From Anaerolineaceae bacterium (GTDB lineage Bacteria; Chloroflexota; Anaerolineae; Anaerolineales; Anaerolineaceae), in NCBI GenBank assembly GCA_016841525.1, contig JAENYZ010000002.1, positions 454,078-518,077 of the forward strand: DNA of 64,000 nt. Reading direction: 5' to 3'. How positions within the stretch are numbered: position 1 is the first letter of the stretch; the number at the start of each line of letters is the position of its first letter. A program made the position numbers and the translations under genes. Of the stretch, positions 1-8,785 are shown piece after piece. A model generated the notes under the pieces. That model was not told where the DNA came from. It made no database searches and saw only the letters and a list, made by a program, of their open reading frames with translations.

Positions 1-1
1 G

Positions 2-565
2 CAGTTAGATTGGGACAATATCCACCTCTTCTGGGGAGATGAACGCTGTGTGCCGCCAAATCATCCGGATTCAAATTATCGCATGGTCAGAGAGGCCTTG
101 TTGGAGCATATTCGTATTCAGGAAGAGAATGTTCACCGTGTCCTAACAGAATTTGAGCCCCATATTTCAGCCCAATCTTATGAAGCGACGTTAAGAGATT
201 TCTTTAAAGGCGATTTCCCTCAGTTCGACCTTGTGTTTCTTGGGATGGGTGATGACGGGCACACAGCCTCGCTTTTCCCCCATTCTGCAGGATTGAAGGA
301 AGAAGATCGCTGGTTCATCGAAAATTATGCCCCGGCCATGGATACCTGGCGATTGACCCTCACTAAAAATGCGATCAATGCTGCCCGTCACATTGCTGTG
401 CTTGTGATTGGGGAGTCAAAGGCAGATATGCTGCTTGATGTGTTGGAAGGCGCCCATCAACCTGGTGATAAACCAATCCAATTAATTGACCCAAAAAACG
501 GGCAGATGGTGTGGTTCCTGGATCAGGCTGCAGCTAAAAAACTTTCTGGTCAAGAAGGAACGTAG
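2..565 (+). CDS. pgl: 6-phosphogluconolactonase, 5' end outside window
   Basis: Hydrolyses 6-phosphogluconolactone in the oxidative pentose phosphate pathway, in the cytoplasm. The frame is already open at base 2 and reads a WGDERCVPP segment, then the family signature LGMGDDGHTASLFPH, so the N-terminal part (roughly 60-70 residues by family length) lies upstream of the window. An internal ATG at 50 is not the start, because conserved sequence precedes it. The stop at 563-565 is 25 nt before the Crp-like gene on the same strand, so the two may be cotranscribed. The family call is secure; only the 5' end is missing. Confidence 0.93.
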   Translation, partial: QLDWDNIHLFWGDERCVPPNHPDSNYRMVREALLEHIRIQEENVHRVLTEFEPHISAQSYEATLRDFFKGDFPQFDLVFLGMGDDGHTASLFPHSAGLKEEDRWFIENYAPAMDTWRLTLTKNAINAARHIAVLVIGESKADMLLDVLEGAHQPGDKPIQLIDPKNGQMVWFLDQAAAKKLSGQEGT

Positions 566-590
566 AAATTTACATAAGGTATGTCTGATT

Positions 591-1271
591 ATGCCAAATA
601 AAATCCCCCTTGATACATTAAGAAAATTCTCGTTGTTTCAGGATTTTAAAAAAGAAGATCTTGCCAGTATCCAGAAGCTGATGCTTTATCGAGCAGTAGA
701 AAAAGATGAGATCATTCTTCTAGAAGGTGAACTTTCGGATCAGCTCATCTTTGTTGAAAAAGGCTGGTTTAAATCAGAAAAGACATCGAAAGAAGGCCGC
801 CAGCAGACCTTGCGTTTTATTGGGCCGATGGAAGTCATCAATGAATATTCTGTTTTCTCAGATGAACCCAATGCAGCCACAATAATGGCATTGGAAAAGG
901 CGGATATCTTTCAGCTTAATAAATCGGATGTTGAGATTTTTTTGAGCCAGTCTTCAGGGTTTGCAAGAGCAGTTATTGCCAGCTTGGCGAAAAGAATTCA
1001 GATTTTGCTAAATCATGTAGAAAATTTATCCCTGTATTCGGTAGAGCAGCGATTGGCACGTTACCTGCTTGATGAGGCGGAGGACAGCACCGTCAGACGG
1101 CAAACCTGGAAAACCCAGGCGGAAATTGCGGCTCATTTGGGGACAGTTGTGGATGTTGTCAACCGGATATTGCAAAAATTTCAAAGGCAAAGCTTGATTT
1201 CCATCAGCCGTAAGCAATTTAAAATCCTTGACAAAGATGGTCTTAAGGAAATTACTGAAAAATTTGAATGA
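591..1271 (+). CDS. Crp/Fnr family transcriptional regulator
   Basis: Cytoplasmic DNA-binding regulator of 226 aa. Residues about 10-120 form a cyclic-nucleotide-binding-like beta barrel (LFQDFKKEDLASI, then EGELSDQLIFVEKGW). Residues about 160-215 form the Crp-type winged helix (TQAEIAAHLGTVVDVVNRIL). No cysteine cluster of the Fnr type is visible, so an iron-sulfur sensor is unlikely and the ligand is unknown. The ATG at 591 is chosen because translation upstream in this frame runs inside pgl, and AAGGT lies 10 nt before it. A perfect-arm palindrome (1293-1308) lies between this gene and the CopD-like gene, a reasonable site for it to act on. Confidence 0.85.
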   Translation: MPNKIPLDTLRKFSLFQDFKKEDLASIQKLMLYRAVEKDEIILLEGELSDQLIFVEKGWFKSEKTSKEGRQQTLRFIGPMEVINEYSVFSDEPNAATIMALEKADIFQLNKSDVEIFLSQSSGFARAVIASLAKRIQILLNHVENLSLYSVEQRLARYLLDEAEDSTVRRQTWKTQAEIAAHLGTVVDVVNRILQKFQRQSLISISRKQFKILDKDGLKEITEKFE

Positions 1272-1292
1272 GCAGTGTATTTAAATTTGAAT

Positions 1293-1308
1293 TTCGACTT
1301 TAGTCGAA
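1293..1308. promoter_or_regulatory. 16-bp palindrome, candidate operator
   Basis: TTCGACTTTAGTCGAA has two perfect 7-nt arms around a central TT. It lies 22 nt after the Crp-like regulator and 60 nt before the CopD-like gene, and no T-run follows it. Its size and dyad suit a dimeric winged-helix protein, but the half-site is not the canonical TGTGA of E. coli CRP. Binding by the neighbouring regulator is inferred. Confidence 0.45.
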
Positions 1309-1368
1309 GATAATTCAGAAAAGAAAAGATATCATTAATGGAATTCTAATTAGAGAAAGGAATCAACT

Positions 1369-1842
1369 ATGCCATCACCGATTATATTTGGCGTTGTTCG
1401 GTCATTACATAATGTATTCACTGCAATGTGGGTTGGGGGTTTGCTGACAACGGCATTGATTTTTATGCCAATTTTTAAAGAAGCTAAAGAAAAATTTAAA
1501 GGCCTGGGTGAGGTTCTCATTGCCTATCAAAAACGACTGGGGATAGCTGCCCTGATCAGCATCATTGGCTTGTGGATTACCGGTTTACTGCTTGGCAAAC
1601 AATCCCAGGCTTATTCGGGATTTATGAGTTTTGCTAATACTTATAATGCTTTGATATCTATAAAGCATTTGCTGATCTTCGTGATGATCATTGTCGCAAT
1701 TTATCGTAGATTTGTCCTCGGTAAAAATATTAAGAGTTTCGATGCCAAGCAGCAAAAACTCTATGGTATGCTCTTGATGGCGAATGCAATACTTAGTGTG
1801 CTTGTATTGTTCTTGAGCGGAATCAGCACAGCCTTAGGCTAA
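1369..1842 (+). CDS. CopD-like four-helix membrane protein
   Basis: A 157-aa integral membrane protein with four predicted helices (about residues 5-30, 53-72, 90-110 and 130-153). The first carries the H-N-V-F-T-A-M-W-V-G-G segment typical of CopD/DUF-type membrane proteins, in which helix histidines can bind haem or copper. GAGAAAGGA precedes the ATG. It stands alone between the Crp-like regulator and a terminator, so control by that regulator is plausible. Substrate and exact family are not certain; a copper-related role is only family-level inference. Confidence 0.65.
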   Translation: MPSPIIFGVVRSLHNVFTAMWVGGLLTTALIFMPIFKEAKEKFKGLGEVLIAYQKRLGIAALISIIGLWITGLLLGKQSQAYSGFMSFANTYNALISIKHLLIFVMIIVAIYRRFVLGKNIKSFDAKQQKLYGMLLMANAILSVLVLFLSGISTALG

Positions 1843-1907
1843 GTCAACAGGAATTAGGGCAAAACCCGAAAATTTACCTCGAAATAATTTAATTAACTCA
1901 TGTATTA

Positions 1908-1942
1908 AACACCATGCAAATGTTTTTTGCACGGTGTTTTTG
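1908..1942 (+). terminator. Rho-independent terminator of CopD-like gene
   Basis: A 13-bp stem (AACACCATGCAAA with TTTGCACGGTGTT, one G-U pair) with a 5-nt T-rich loop is followed by TTTTTG. It lies 66 nt after the CopD-like stop and before the promoter of the TPR gene. Confidence 0.85.
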
Positions 1943-1986
1943 TAAAATTTCTGCATTTATTCAGGCTCTGCAAAGATTAGACATGC

Positions 1987-2016
1987 TTGACTGAAATTAT
2001 TTCGGGGTGCTATGAT
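1987..2016 (+). promoter_or_regulatory. Promoter TTGACT-18-TATGAT, leaderless layout
   Basis: The -35 TTGACT (1987-1992) and -10 TATGAT (2011-2016) are separated by 18 bp, with an extended TG (GGGGTGC before the -10). The ATG of the TPR protein begins 7 nt after the -10, about where transcription should begin, so the mRNA would have little or no leader. Almost the same GGGGTGCTAT(A/G)AT string stands before tilS. Confidence 0.75.
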
Positions 2017-2022
2017 ACTAAT

Positions 2023-3336
2023 ATGTACTTAAAAGGCAGTAAGTGGTCAATGAACAGGCGCAGAAAACCATCTAACCCATGGTTAATTGGGATTCTAGTA
2101 CTTGCTATTGGCTTTTTTGTGTATTTGAATATTTACGTTATCCCGACAATGCCGCCGCCTTTCTTGCCAACACCGACGCCCACACGCAGTCCGCAATCTT
2201 TCTCAGATGAAGCAGCAGCTTACCTGGCAGAGGGGAGGACGGGTCTGGCAATGGAAGCCTACCAGGCGGCAATTAAATCAGATCCTCAGGATATCTCAAA
2301 TTACATCACCCTTGCCAGGCTGCAAATTTACAATGCCAATTATGAAGGCGCTAAAGAAAACGCTGAAAATGCGCTCTTATTGGATAAGACACGCGTTGAG
2401 GCATATGCCTTGCTTGGTTGGGCGAAGGGTTTTCTCGGTGATTACCTTGAAGCTGAGGCTGATGTAAAGGCGGGTTTAGCGCTGAACCCCAATGATGCCT
2501 TATCACATGCGGTTTACGCTTATATCCTGGCATTGCAGTCATCCAATAATGTTGGCGGGCTTGGCACCCTTGATGCAGCCATTGAGGAATCACGCTTAGC
2601 CTTAGAGATCAACCCGCAGTTAATGGAAGCACGCTGGGCACGCGGCTTTGTTTTGGAAATTACCAGCAACTATGAAGAATCAATTCAGCAGCTTCAGGCG
2701 GCAATTGAACTGAACGAGTCTGTGGCTGACCTGCACATGGCGTTGGGCAGGAACTACCTGGCTGTAGAATCCTACGATCAGGCAGTCTTTGAGTTTACAA
2801 AGGCTTATTCCCTCGACCCAAGCAATCCGGACCCGAACTGGTATATCTCCCGGGTCTATGCTCGAATTGGCGAGTTTGCAAAAGCTGTGCAGTATGCCGA
2901 GCAAGCTGTGAACACTGACCAAAGCGACCCATATTTGCACGGAAACCTGGGGTCGATGTATTACCGGGATTTACAATATAATCGAGCTATTGAATCCCTT
3001 GAGCTGGCGGTCAGGGGCGGTGAAACAGAAGATGGGACTGTGGTTGAAGGCTTGCCCCTGGATTATTCGATGACGATTATGGAGTATTACAGCCGCTATG
3101 GACTGGCTTTAGCCCGGGTCAATCGCTGTAATGAAGCGGTGCAGGTGGCAAACGCTATGCTGCAAACTGTGCCTGACGATGAGACGGCGGTCTATAATGC
3201 TGAGGCGATTATTGAGATTTGCCAGGAATTTCAGGAAAATCCACCAACGCCGACACCAACGGAAATCGGTGAAGAGGGTGAACAGGCGCCAACGCCTGCA
3301 CCTACATCGACGCCCGAACAACAGGATGAAGGTTAA
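2023..3336 (+). CDS. Membrane-anchored TPR repeat protein (first paralogue)
   Basis: A 437-aa protein with a short basic N-terminus, one membrane helix (about residues 20-40: WLIGILVLAIGFFVYLNIYV), a PTPTPTR linker, then at least eight TPR units to about residue 400 and a second Pro-Thr-rich tail. It is probably anchored with the repeats outside, as a scaffold for other envelope proteins; no enzymatic motif is visible. The start at 2023 (MYLKG) is preferred over the ATG at 2050 because the downstream paralogue also begins MYLQG, and because the promoter sits directly before 2023. The open frame continues to 1987 only through the promoter. Confidence 0.75.
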   Translation: MYLKGSKWSMNRRRKPSNPWLIGILVLAIGFFVYLNIYVIPTMPPPFLPTPTPTRSPQSFSDEAAAYLAEGRTGLAMEAYQAAIKSDPQDISNYITLARLQIYNANYEGAKENAENALLLDKTRVEAYALLGWAKGFLGDYLEAEADVKAGLALNPNDALSHAVYAYILALQSSNNVGGLGTLDAAIEESRLALEINPQLMEARWARGFVLEITSNYEESIQQLQAAIELNESVADLHMALGRNYLAVESYDQAVFEFTKAYSLDPSNPDPNWYISRVYARIGEFAKAVQYAEQAVNTDQSDPYLHGNLGSMYYRDLQYNRAIESLELAVRGGETEDGTVVEGLPLDYSMTIMEYYSRYGLALARVNRCNEAVQVANAMLQTVPDDETAVYNAEAIIEICQEFQENPPTPTPTEIGEEGEQAPTPAPTSTPEQQDEG

Positions 3337-3361
3337 TTCGCCAATTAATTGAAACAAAGCT

Positions 3362-4726
3362 ATGTATTTACAGGGAAAAGAACCAACATTCAGAAATAAA
3401 CGCAAACAAAACAATCCCTATATGGTATTGGTATTGCTGGTGTTTATTGTTTTCTTTGGGACTGTGCTTACGGGGATTGCCAAAGGCGATGTTCAGCCGT
3501 TGTTTATGCCCACGCCTACCCCAACCCGGACGACCAATTCCTTTGTGATTGAAGGACAGACCCATTTCGAAGCCGGAAATCTTAACGCGGCGATTGCAGC
3601 TTATAAGAGAGCTATAGAGATGGATCCCAATGATCCTGATTTGTATGTTCAGTTAGCGCGCATACAAACATATTCTTCTGCTCTGGTGACAACGAATGCT
3701 GATCAAGTGGCGCGACTGCAAGAAGCTTTAGATTCGATCAATCGTGCCAAGGAATTAGCACCTAACAACAGCGAAGTTTTGGCTGTGAGAGCATTTGTTC
3801 TTGACTGGAATTCCAACCCGATTCTGGTTGAGGATGATGTCTCTGAAGATTTATTGAATGAGGCGGAATCCGAGGCTGTTCTTGCACTTCAGATTGACAA
3901 TACCAATACATCTGCACTTGCCTATTATGCAGAAATTCTGGTTGACCAGAAAAAATGGAACCAGGCACAGCAGTACATCGGGCAGGCGGTGGAAAGAAAT
4001 CCAGAGTTGATGGATGTTCACCGCATCCAGGCTTATACTTACGAAACTTTAGGTGAATACAACCTTGCTATCCAGGAATATAAAAAAGCCATTGAGATCA
4101 TGCCCAACTACACCTATCTGTACATTGCAGTAGGGCGAATATATCGACACCTTCAACTCTATGAACAGGCGTTAGATAATTTTGCGACAGCGGCTAACCT
4201 GAATGAGCAGCTTGGTATTGTTGATCCCATCCCTTATTTGGCGATTGCCAATACTTATGCCCAGGATGGCGAATTTTTTGCTGCGGCATTGAATGTTAAT
4301 CGAGCGCTTGAGTTTACACCTGCCAGCCCCGATGTCTATGGACAGCTAGGGGTGGTTTACCACAAATCACGCAATTACGAGGGGGCGATCCCTGCCTTTG
4401 AATGTGCCATTGAAGGCTGTGATGCGGCTCAAAGTTGTGAGATTCGAGATTGCGACCCGGATGTCGACCCCATGGTCTCTGTAGAAGGCTTACCCTTAAC
4501 CGACAGCACGATAGTCTATTATTTCACCTATGGTTCTGTCCTTTCGGGTTTGCATCGTGAAGGTGATGATAAGTGTGAGAAAGCAATGGGTATTTTTGAT
4601 CAGCTTCGATCACGGTATGCGGACGATCCTTCAATTATGAGCATCGTCAGGGCGGGTGAAGAAGTCTGCACCTATGCCGAGATGGTGCCGGAAGCGACGC
4701 CTACATCGGAGGAATCAACGCCGTAA
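3362..4726 (+). CDS. Membrane-anchored TPR repeat protein (second paralogue)
   Basis: A 454-aa paralogue of the preceding gene with the same plan: MYLQG start, helix at about residues 20-40 (YMVLVLLVFIVFFGTVLTGI), FMPTPTPTR linker, TPR array to about residue 400 (for example LNAAIAAYKRAIEMDPNDPDL), short Thr/Pro tail. A Cys-rich insertion (CAIEGCDAAQSCEIRDCD) in the last third is absent from the first copy. The gap to the first gene is 25 nt without a good Shine-Dalgarno sequence or terminator, so they are probably one transcript and arose by tandem duplication. Role is unknown beyond protein binding at the membrane. Confidence 0.75.
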   Translation: MYLQGKEPTFRNKRKQNNPYMVLVLLVFIVFFGTVLTGIAKGDVQPLFMPTPTPTRTTNSFVIEGQTHFEAGNLNAAIAAYKRAIEMDPNDPDLYVQLARIQTYSSALVTTNADQVARLQEALDSINRAKELAPNNSEVLAVRAFVLDWNSNPILVEDDVSEDLLNEAESEAVLALQIDNTNTSALAYYAEILVDQKKWNQAQQYIGQAVERNPELMDVHRIQAYTYETLGEYNLAIQEYKKAIEIMPNYTYLYIAVGRIYRHLQLYEQALDNFATAANLNEQLGIVDPIPYLAIANTYAQDGEFFAAALNVNRALEFTPASPDVYGQLGVVYHKSRNYEGAIPAFECAIEGCDAAQSCEIRDCDPDVDPMVSVEGLPLTDSTIVYYFTYGSVLSGLHREGDDKCEKAMGIFDQLRSRYADDPSIMSIVRAGEEVCTYAEMVPEATPTSEESTP

Positions 4727-4776
4727 ACATTTGATGGGGGAATGTAAAAAATTTGTAAGAATCACCCAAAACTCCC

Positions 4777-4805
4777 TTGACGCCATTTTTGAACAAAGGT
4801 AAGAT
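4777..4805 (+). promoter_or_regulatory. groESL promoter TTGACG-17-TAAGAT
   Basis: A sigma-A-type promoter: -35 TTGACG at 4777-4782, 17-bp spacer, -10 TAAGAT at 4800-4805. It lies immediately upstream of the CIRCE operator, so repressor binding would cover the transcription start. Confidence 0.85.
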
Positions 4806-4812
4806 AGAGTTG

Positions 4813-4839
4813 TTAGCACTCTCAGTATAAGAGTGCTAA
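4813..4839 (+). promoter_or_regulatory. CIRCE operator (HrcA binding site)
   Basis: TTAGCACTC, 9-nt spacer, GAGTGCTAA: a perfect match to the CIRCE consensus. HrcA binds this site and represses groESL until heat or misfolded protein titrates GroEL. No hrcA gene is in the window. The site is 49 nt upstream of the groES start. Confidence 0.97.
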
Positions 4840-4888
4840 AATGATGAATAAAATAATTTTTAATCACTAATTTTAAATGGAGGAACGA

Positions 4889-5185
4889 ATGGCAATCTCA
4901 ATAAAACCTTTGGGAAACAGGCTTGTAGTACAACCCATTGAGGAAGAAGAAATCACCGCTGGAGGCATTGTGCTTCCCGAAACAGCCAAGGAAAAACCCC
5001 AGAAGGGTACCGTCCTTGCAGTAGGTCCAGGCGAGCGCAACGATGACGGTGAACATATGGCGCTTGAGGTAAAAGAAGGCGACACAGTCTTGTTTGCAAA
5101 ATATGCTGGCACTGAGATCAAGTACGAAGGCAAAAAATTATTAATCATGCGAGAAAGTGACATTCTCGCCAAGCTGAACGAGTAA
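4889..5185 (+). CDS. groES: Co-chaperonin GroES
   Basis: The 98-aa lid of the GroEL folding chamber, cytoplasmic. It starts [16 protein letters not shown] and has the mobile loop region [19 protein letters not shown] and the C-terminal [16 protein letters not shown]. The ATG at 4889 is preferred over 4877 because GGAGG (4879-4883) lies at proper spacing and the family starts at this point. It is the first gene of the CIRCE-controlled operon, 27 nt before groEL. Confidence 0.97.
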   Translation: MAISIKPLGNRLVVQPIEEEEITAGGIVLPETAKEKPQKGTVLAVGPGERNDDGEHMALEVKEGDTVLFAKYAGTEIKYEGKKLLIMRESDILAKLNE

Positions 5186-5212
5186 TCGACAAGAACCAAG
5201 GAGTAATAAGAA

Positions 5213-6868
5213 ATGGCAAAACAACTTAAGTTTTCTGAAGACGCCCGACGATCTTTAAAAGCGGGTATTGATGTCGTCGTCAAATCTGTGGCGACCACAC
5301 TTGGCCCAAAAGGCCGTAATGTTGCAATTGACCGGAAATTCGGTTCCCCCACAATCACACACGATGGTGTGACCGTAGCAAAAGAAATCGAACTGGAAGA
5401 TCCCTTTGAGAATATGGGTGCCCAGCTCTTAAAAGAAGCAGCCACGAAGACCAATGACATTGCTGGCGATGGCACAACCACTTCCACTGTTCTGGCACAT
5501 GCCATTGTTACTGAAGGTCTCAAGAACCTGGCTGCTGGTGCAAACCCAATGCTCCTCAAACGCGGTATTGAAGCTGCAGCAAAAGCTGTTTCAGATTCAA
5601 TCCTTGAGCAGGCAATTGACATAACCACAAAAGAGGAAATTGCAAACGTAGCCACCATTTCAGCACAGGAACGAGAAATCGGCGAATTGATTGCAGAAGT
5701 GATGGATAAAGTCGGTAAAGACGGCGTGATCACCGTTGAAGAATCGCGCGGCCTTGAATTTGAGACCGAATATGTTGAAGGTATGCAATTTGATCGTGGT
5801 TATATTTCACCTTACTTCGTCACTGATGCAGAAAATATGGAAGCTGTGATTGAGGATGCACATGTTCTTGTCTATGACAAGAAGGTTTCAGCCGCAGCAG
5901 ATATTGTTCCGCTGCTCGAGAAACTTGTGCAGGTTGGCAAACGTGAATTAGTGATTGTTGCTGAAGATATCGACGGTGAAGCATTGGCAACACTGGTCCT
6001 CAATAAATTACGCGGTATGCTGAATGTTATAGCCATCAAGGCACCAGGTTTTGGTGACCGCCGCAAGGCAATGCTGCAGGATATTGCCACATTGACCGGC
6101 GCAACCGTCATTTCAGAAGAAACCGGGCGCAAACTTGAGACCGTGACAATCCAGGATCTGGGTCAGGCTGAGAAAGTTGCCAGCACCAAAGACGATACAA
6201 CCATCGTTGGCGGCAAAGGTGATGCTGATGCCATCAAGGGTCGCATTGAGCAAATCCGTGTTGAAATTGAAAATTCAACCAGCGATTATGACCGCGAGAA
6301 ACTGCAAGAACGATTAGCCAAACTCTCTGGCGGTGTTGCCATCATCCGTGTTGGCGCAGCGACCGAGACCGAGCTTAAAGAAAAGAAACACCGTGTTGAA
6401 GACGCTCTCTCCGCAACCCGCGCAGCGGTTGAGGAAGGGATTGTTTCCGGCGGCGGTGTCGCATTGATCAATGCCATCAAAGCACTCGATGGTCTCCAAA
6501 TGGAAAGCACCGATGCACAAATTGGTGTCAACGTTGTCCGAAATTCCCTTGAGATCCCCATGCGCAAGATTGCTGCTAACGCCGGCCAGGATGGCTCGGT
6601 TGTGGTAGAGAATGTCCGCAGGGCTCAAGAAAAAGAAAACAATAAACACATCGGATATAATGTTCTGACTGAACAATATGTTGACATGATTGAAGATGGT
6701 GTGATTGATCCTGCCAAGGTGACCCGTGGTGCCCTGGAAAATGCAGCATCCATTGCTGCCATGATCCTGACAACGGAAGCTTTGATCACAGATATTCCTG
6801 AAGAAGAACCCTCAATGCCCGGCGGCGCTGGCGGCATGGGCGGTATGGGTGGGATGGGCGGTTTCTAA
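5213..6868 (+). CDS. groEL: Chaperonin GroEL
   Basis: A 551-aa ATP-dependent chaperonin subunit, usual length. The N-terminus is [23 protein letters not shown]-binding segments [11 protein letters not shown] and the catalytic [11 protein letters not shown] are intact, the apical domain carries [14 protein letters not shown], and the C-terminus is the GGM-repeat tail. AAGGAG precedes the start. It forms an operon with groES and is followed by a strong terminator. Ordinary and intact. Confidence 0.98.
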   Translation: MAKQLKFSEDARRSLKAGIDVVVKSVATTLGPKGRNVAIDRKFGSPTITHDGVTVAKEIELEDPFENMGAQLLKEAATKTNDIAGDGTTTSTVLAHAIVTEGLKNLAAGANPMLLKRGIEAAAKAVSDSILEQAIDITTKEEIANVATISAQEREIGELIAEVMDKVGKDGVITVEESRGLEFETEYVEGMQFDRGYISPYFVTDAENMEAVIEDAHVLVYDKKVSAAADIVPLLEKLVQVGKRELVIVAEDIDGEALATLVLNKLRGMLNVIAIKAPGFGDRRKAMLQDIATLTGATVISEETGRKLETVTIQDLGQAEKVASTKDDTTIVGGKGDADAIKGRIEQIRVEIENSTSDYDREKLQERLAKLSGGVAIIRVGAATETELKEKKHRVEDALSATRAAVEEGIVSGGGVALINAIKALDGLQMESTDAQIGVNVVRNSLEIPMRKIAANAGQDGSVVVENVRRAQEKENNKHIGYNVLTEQYVDMIEDGVIDPAKVTRGALENAASIAAMILTTEALITDIPEEEPSMPGGAGGMGGMGGMGGF

Positions 6869-6892
6869 TTCCAACCCAACGATAGAAACTTC

Positions 6893-6932
6893 AAAAGCTG
6901 CTTCAAATTTGAGGCAGCTTTTTTGTTTTTAA
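6893..6932 (+). terminator. Terminator of groESL
   Basis: An almost perfect 15-bp inverted repeat (AAAAGCTGCTTCAAA against TTTGAGGCAGCTTTT, one G-U pair), folding with a short loop at the AAATTT centre and followed by a T-rich run. It lies 24 nt after groEL. Confidence 0.9.
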
Positions 6933-6993
6933 ATTAGTAGTTAGTTGAGAAAGTTGACTTGAGGTTCCAGATGGATTGATTTTTTGTCACCGC

Positions 6994-7002
6994 TGGTATA
7001 AT
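6994..7002 (+). promoter_or_regulatory. Extended -10 promoter, leaderless layout
   Basis: TGGTATAAT (-10 TATAAT at 6997-7002 with extended TG). No good -35 is visible at 17 bp. The lipoprotein ATG starts 8 nt after the hexamer, so the predicted start of transcription falls at or one base before the start codon. Confidence 0.65.
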
Positions 7003-7009
7003 GTGAGGC

Positions 7010-7909
7010 ATGCATACATTGAAGAATTTTATTTTTTCCCTGGTTTTAAGTCTGTTATTATTGGTCCTATTATCATCCTGTACAAGCCGGACGCCTGAAT
7101 CGACGCAAACAAACACGCCTGAGGTGGAAGCCCCAACACAGACACCTGACCAACCAAGCCCAACCCCAATTCCTGCTGCAGCAGTTGTGAATGGTGAAAG
7201 ACTGCCGTTGAGCTGGTTTGAGAATGAACTGGCACAATATCTCATAGCCCAGGAAGCTGCTGGGCAGCCTTTGGAAGACGTCGCTGCGGCAAGGACTTTT
7301 GTCCTTGACGATCTGATTGACCAATTTTTGTTTGCCCAGGCAGCCCAGAACGCCGGCATCTCTGTTGAGGATGAAGAAGTGCAGGACAGGATTGATAAGC
7401 TTAGAGTAGAGCTTGACCTGGATTCATGGATGCAAGAATGGGGCTACACAAATGAAAGCCTGGCGCAATCCCTCAAGTGGCAGATGCTTGCCATCAAACA
7501 ACGCGATGAGATTATCAAGCTGGTCCCGGAGCGTGCTTTGCAGGTTGAACTGCGGCAGATATTTGCCTACACAGAAACCGGCGCTCGAAATGCCGTAGGT
7601 AGCCTGAATGCCGGGACACCTTTTGATGAGGTTGCCTTTGTTTATGACCCGGCAGCAGGGGGTTACCTGGGATGGGTGCCGGAAGGGTATTTGTTGATCC
7701 CTGCACTTGAAGAGGCTGCCTTTAGTTTGCCAGTGGGTGAGTATTCAGGGATTATTGAATCTGAAATTGGCTATCATATTGTGAAGGTCTTGGCACGTGA
7801 AGAACGCCCTTTAAGCCATGATGCTCTGCTAAGCTTGCAGCGTCAGGCGCTTCACGATTGGCTGGCTGATAAACGGGAAAGCAGTACTATTGAGATGTTG
7901 ATCGACTGA
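7010..7909 (+). CDS. Parvulin-type peptidyl-prolyl isomerase lipoprotein (SurA/PrsA-like)
   Basis: A 299-aa exported foldase. The signal peptide ends in a lipobox (LLLVLLSSC) with the lipidated Cys near residue 24, then a Pro/Thr-rich tether. Residues about 55-170 resemble the SurA N-terminal chaperone domain. Residues about 180-265 form a PpiC-like rotamase domain (RQIFAYTETGARNAVGSL, GGYLGWVPEG, GYHIVKVLAREE). It is likely anchored outside the cytoplasmic membrane and helps fold secreted proteins. The stop is 2 nt from the next start, so translation of the two is probably coupled. Confidence 0.85.
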   Translation: MHTLKNFIFSLVLSLLLLVLLSSCTSRTPESTQTNTPEVEAPTQTPDQPSPTPIPAAAVVNGERLPLSWFENELAQYLIAQEAAGQPLEDVAAARTFVLDDLIDQFLFAQAAQNAGISVEDEEVQDRIDKLRVELDLDSWMQEWGYTNESLAQSLKWQMLAIKQRDEIIKLVPERALQVELRQIFAYTETGARNAVGSLNAGTPFDEVAFVYDPAAGGYLGWVPEGYLLIPALEEAAFSLPVGEYSGIIESEIGYHIVKVLAREERPLSHDALLSLQRQALHDWLADKRESSTIEMLID

Positions 7910-7911
7910 TT

Positions 7912-8649
7912 ATGAGCCAACGACCGCCTCGAAGAAATTCATCGAACAAGAGCTCCTATTCCAGCCGCGGCGGCATACCCAGCATGGCGACCCCTCGCAG
8001 GCCTGAACCCCCAAAGAAGATGGGTTTTATGGGATTTGTTTTCCTTCTTGGGATCATCGCCGGGGTGGTTTGGCTTGGTATGGTGATTTTTCAGTTGGGT
8101 CCCTACCATTCTGAGGAGGTGCCTGTGATGACGACACCCACAAATCCTCTGCCTCTCTTGCCCACCCATACTCCTAGATTATGGATGACAGAAGAGCCTG
8201 ACCTCCCGACAAGCACCATGACACAAACCCTGATACCCACTGTTACGGTTACGCCAACACCTGAGATTTTGCCATTCATTTTGTTCGGGGAACCCGAAAC
8301 AATGAGCAGCGCGTTGATTCGACCACAGCTTGATTGCGGTTGGCTTGTGATTGCTGGGCAGGTTTGGGACTTGCAAGGTGAAGCGGTGACGGATTCGGTT
8401 TCGGTGCATTTATTTGGAGAATTGAAAGGTTTTGCCGTGGATGAATTCCGCCAGCCAGGAACGGAGAAGGCTTATGGGGAATCTGGCTATGAGTTTGCCC
8501 TGGAAGGTTTTGTTGTGGACAGCGAAGATTCTCTTTACATTCAGCTTGTGGATTCGAATAATATCCCGCTTTCAAATCCTTATCTTTTGCAAACCTTTGA
8601 TGACTGCCAGATGAACCTGATCCTCGTGAATTTTAAGCAGGTAAGATAG
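7912..8649 (+). CDS. Unrecognised single-pass membrane protein with extracellular domain
   Basis: 245 aa with a basic Ser-rich cytoplasmic start, one helix at about residues 38-62 (MGFMGFVFLLGIIAGVVWLG), a Thr/Pro-rich linker, then a beta-rich domain of about 120 aa (IRPQLDCGWLVIAGQVWDLQ through DDCQMNLILVNF). The linker-plus-domain plan suggests display on the outer face. Two cysteines in the domain could form a disulfide. I do not recognise the family. It is translationally linked to the foldase lipoprotein, so it may be a client or partner. Confidence 0.65.
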   Translation: MSQRPPRRNSSNKSSYSSRGGIPSMATPRRPEPPKKMGFMGFVFLLGIIAGVVWLGMVIFQLGPYHSEEVPVMTTPTNPLPLLPTHTPRLWMTEEPDLPTSTMTQTLIPTVTVTPTPEILPFILFGEPETMSSALIRPQLDCGWLVIAGQVWDLQGEAVTDSVSVHLFGELKGFAVDEFRQPGTEKAYGESGYEFALEGFVVDSEDSLYIQLVDSNNIPLSNPYLLQTFDDCQMNLILVNFKQVR

Positions 8650-8675
8650 TCCATCGAATAATCCATGAATATAAT

Positions 8676-8704
8676 AGTGTGCCAATTCCGAGCACACTTT
8701 TTTA
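8676..8704 (+). terminator. Terminator after foldase/membrane-protein pair
   Basis: The 7-bp stem AGTGTGC/GCACACT with a 9-nt loop is followed by TTTTTTT. It lies 26 nt after the stop of the membrane protein. Confidence 0.8.
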
Positions 8705-8717
8705 TATAAGTTGGCGC

Positions 8718-8746
8718 TTGACATCTGATTTCTAAGGGGGTAAATT
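8718..8746 (+). promoter_or_regulatory. Promoter TTGACA-17-TAAATT of ArsR-type gene
   Basis: Consensus -35 TTGACA (8718-8723), 17-bp spacer and -10 TAAATT (8741-8746). It directly abuts the 24-bp palindrome that spans the expected transcription start. Confidence 0.75.
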
Positions 8747-8769
8747 TATTTCGATAGATATCAAAATAA
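8746..8769. promoter_or_regulatory. 24-bp palindromic operator candidate
   Basis: TTATTTCGATAG followed by ATATCAAAATAA; 10 of 12 positions are complementary. It begins at the -10 element and ends 4 nt before the Shine-Dalgarno sequence, the usual place for an autoregulatory ArsR-family operator. Autoregulation is inferred. Confidence 0.6.
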
Positions 8770-8785
8770 AACCAAGGAGATGATT

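Noticed and set aside
4873-5733. 286-codon open frame on the minus strand across groES-groEL
   Set aside because: It is fully antisense to two intact, highly conserved genes, has a low-complexity Ser-rich product and no ribosome site.
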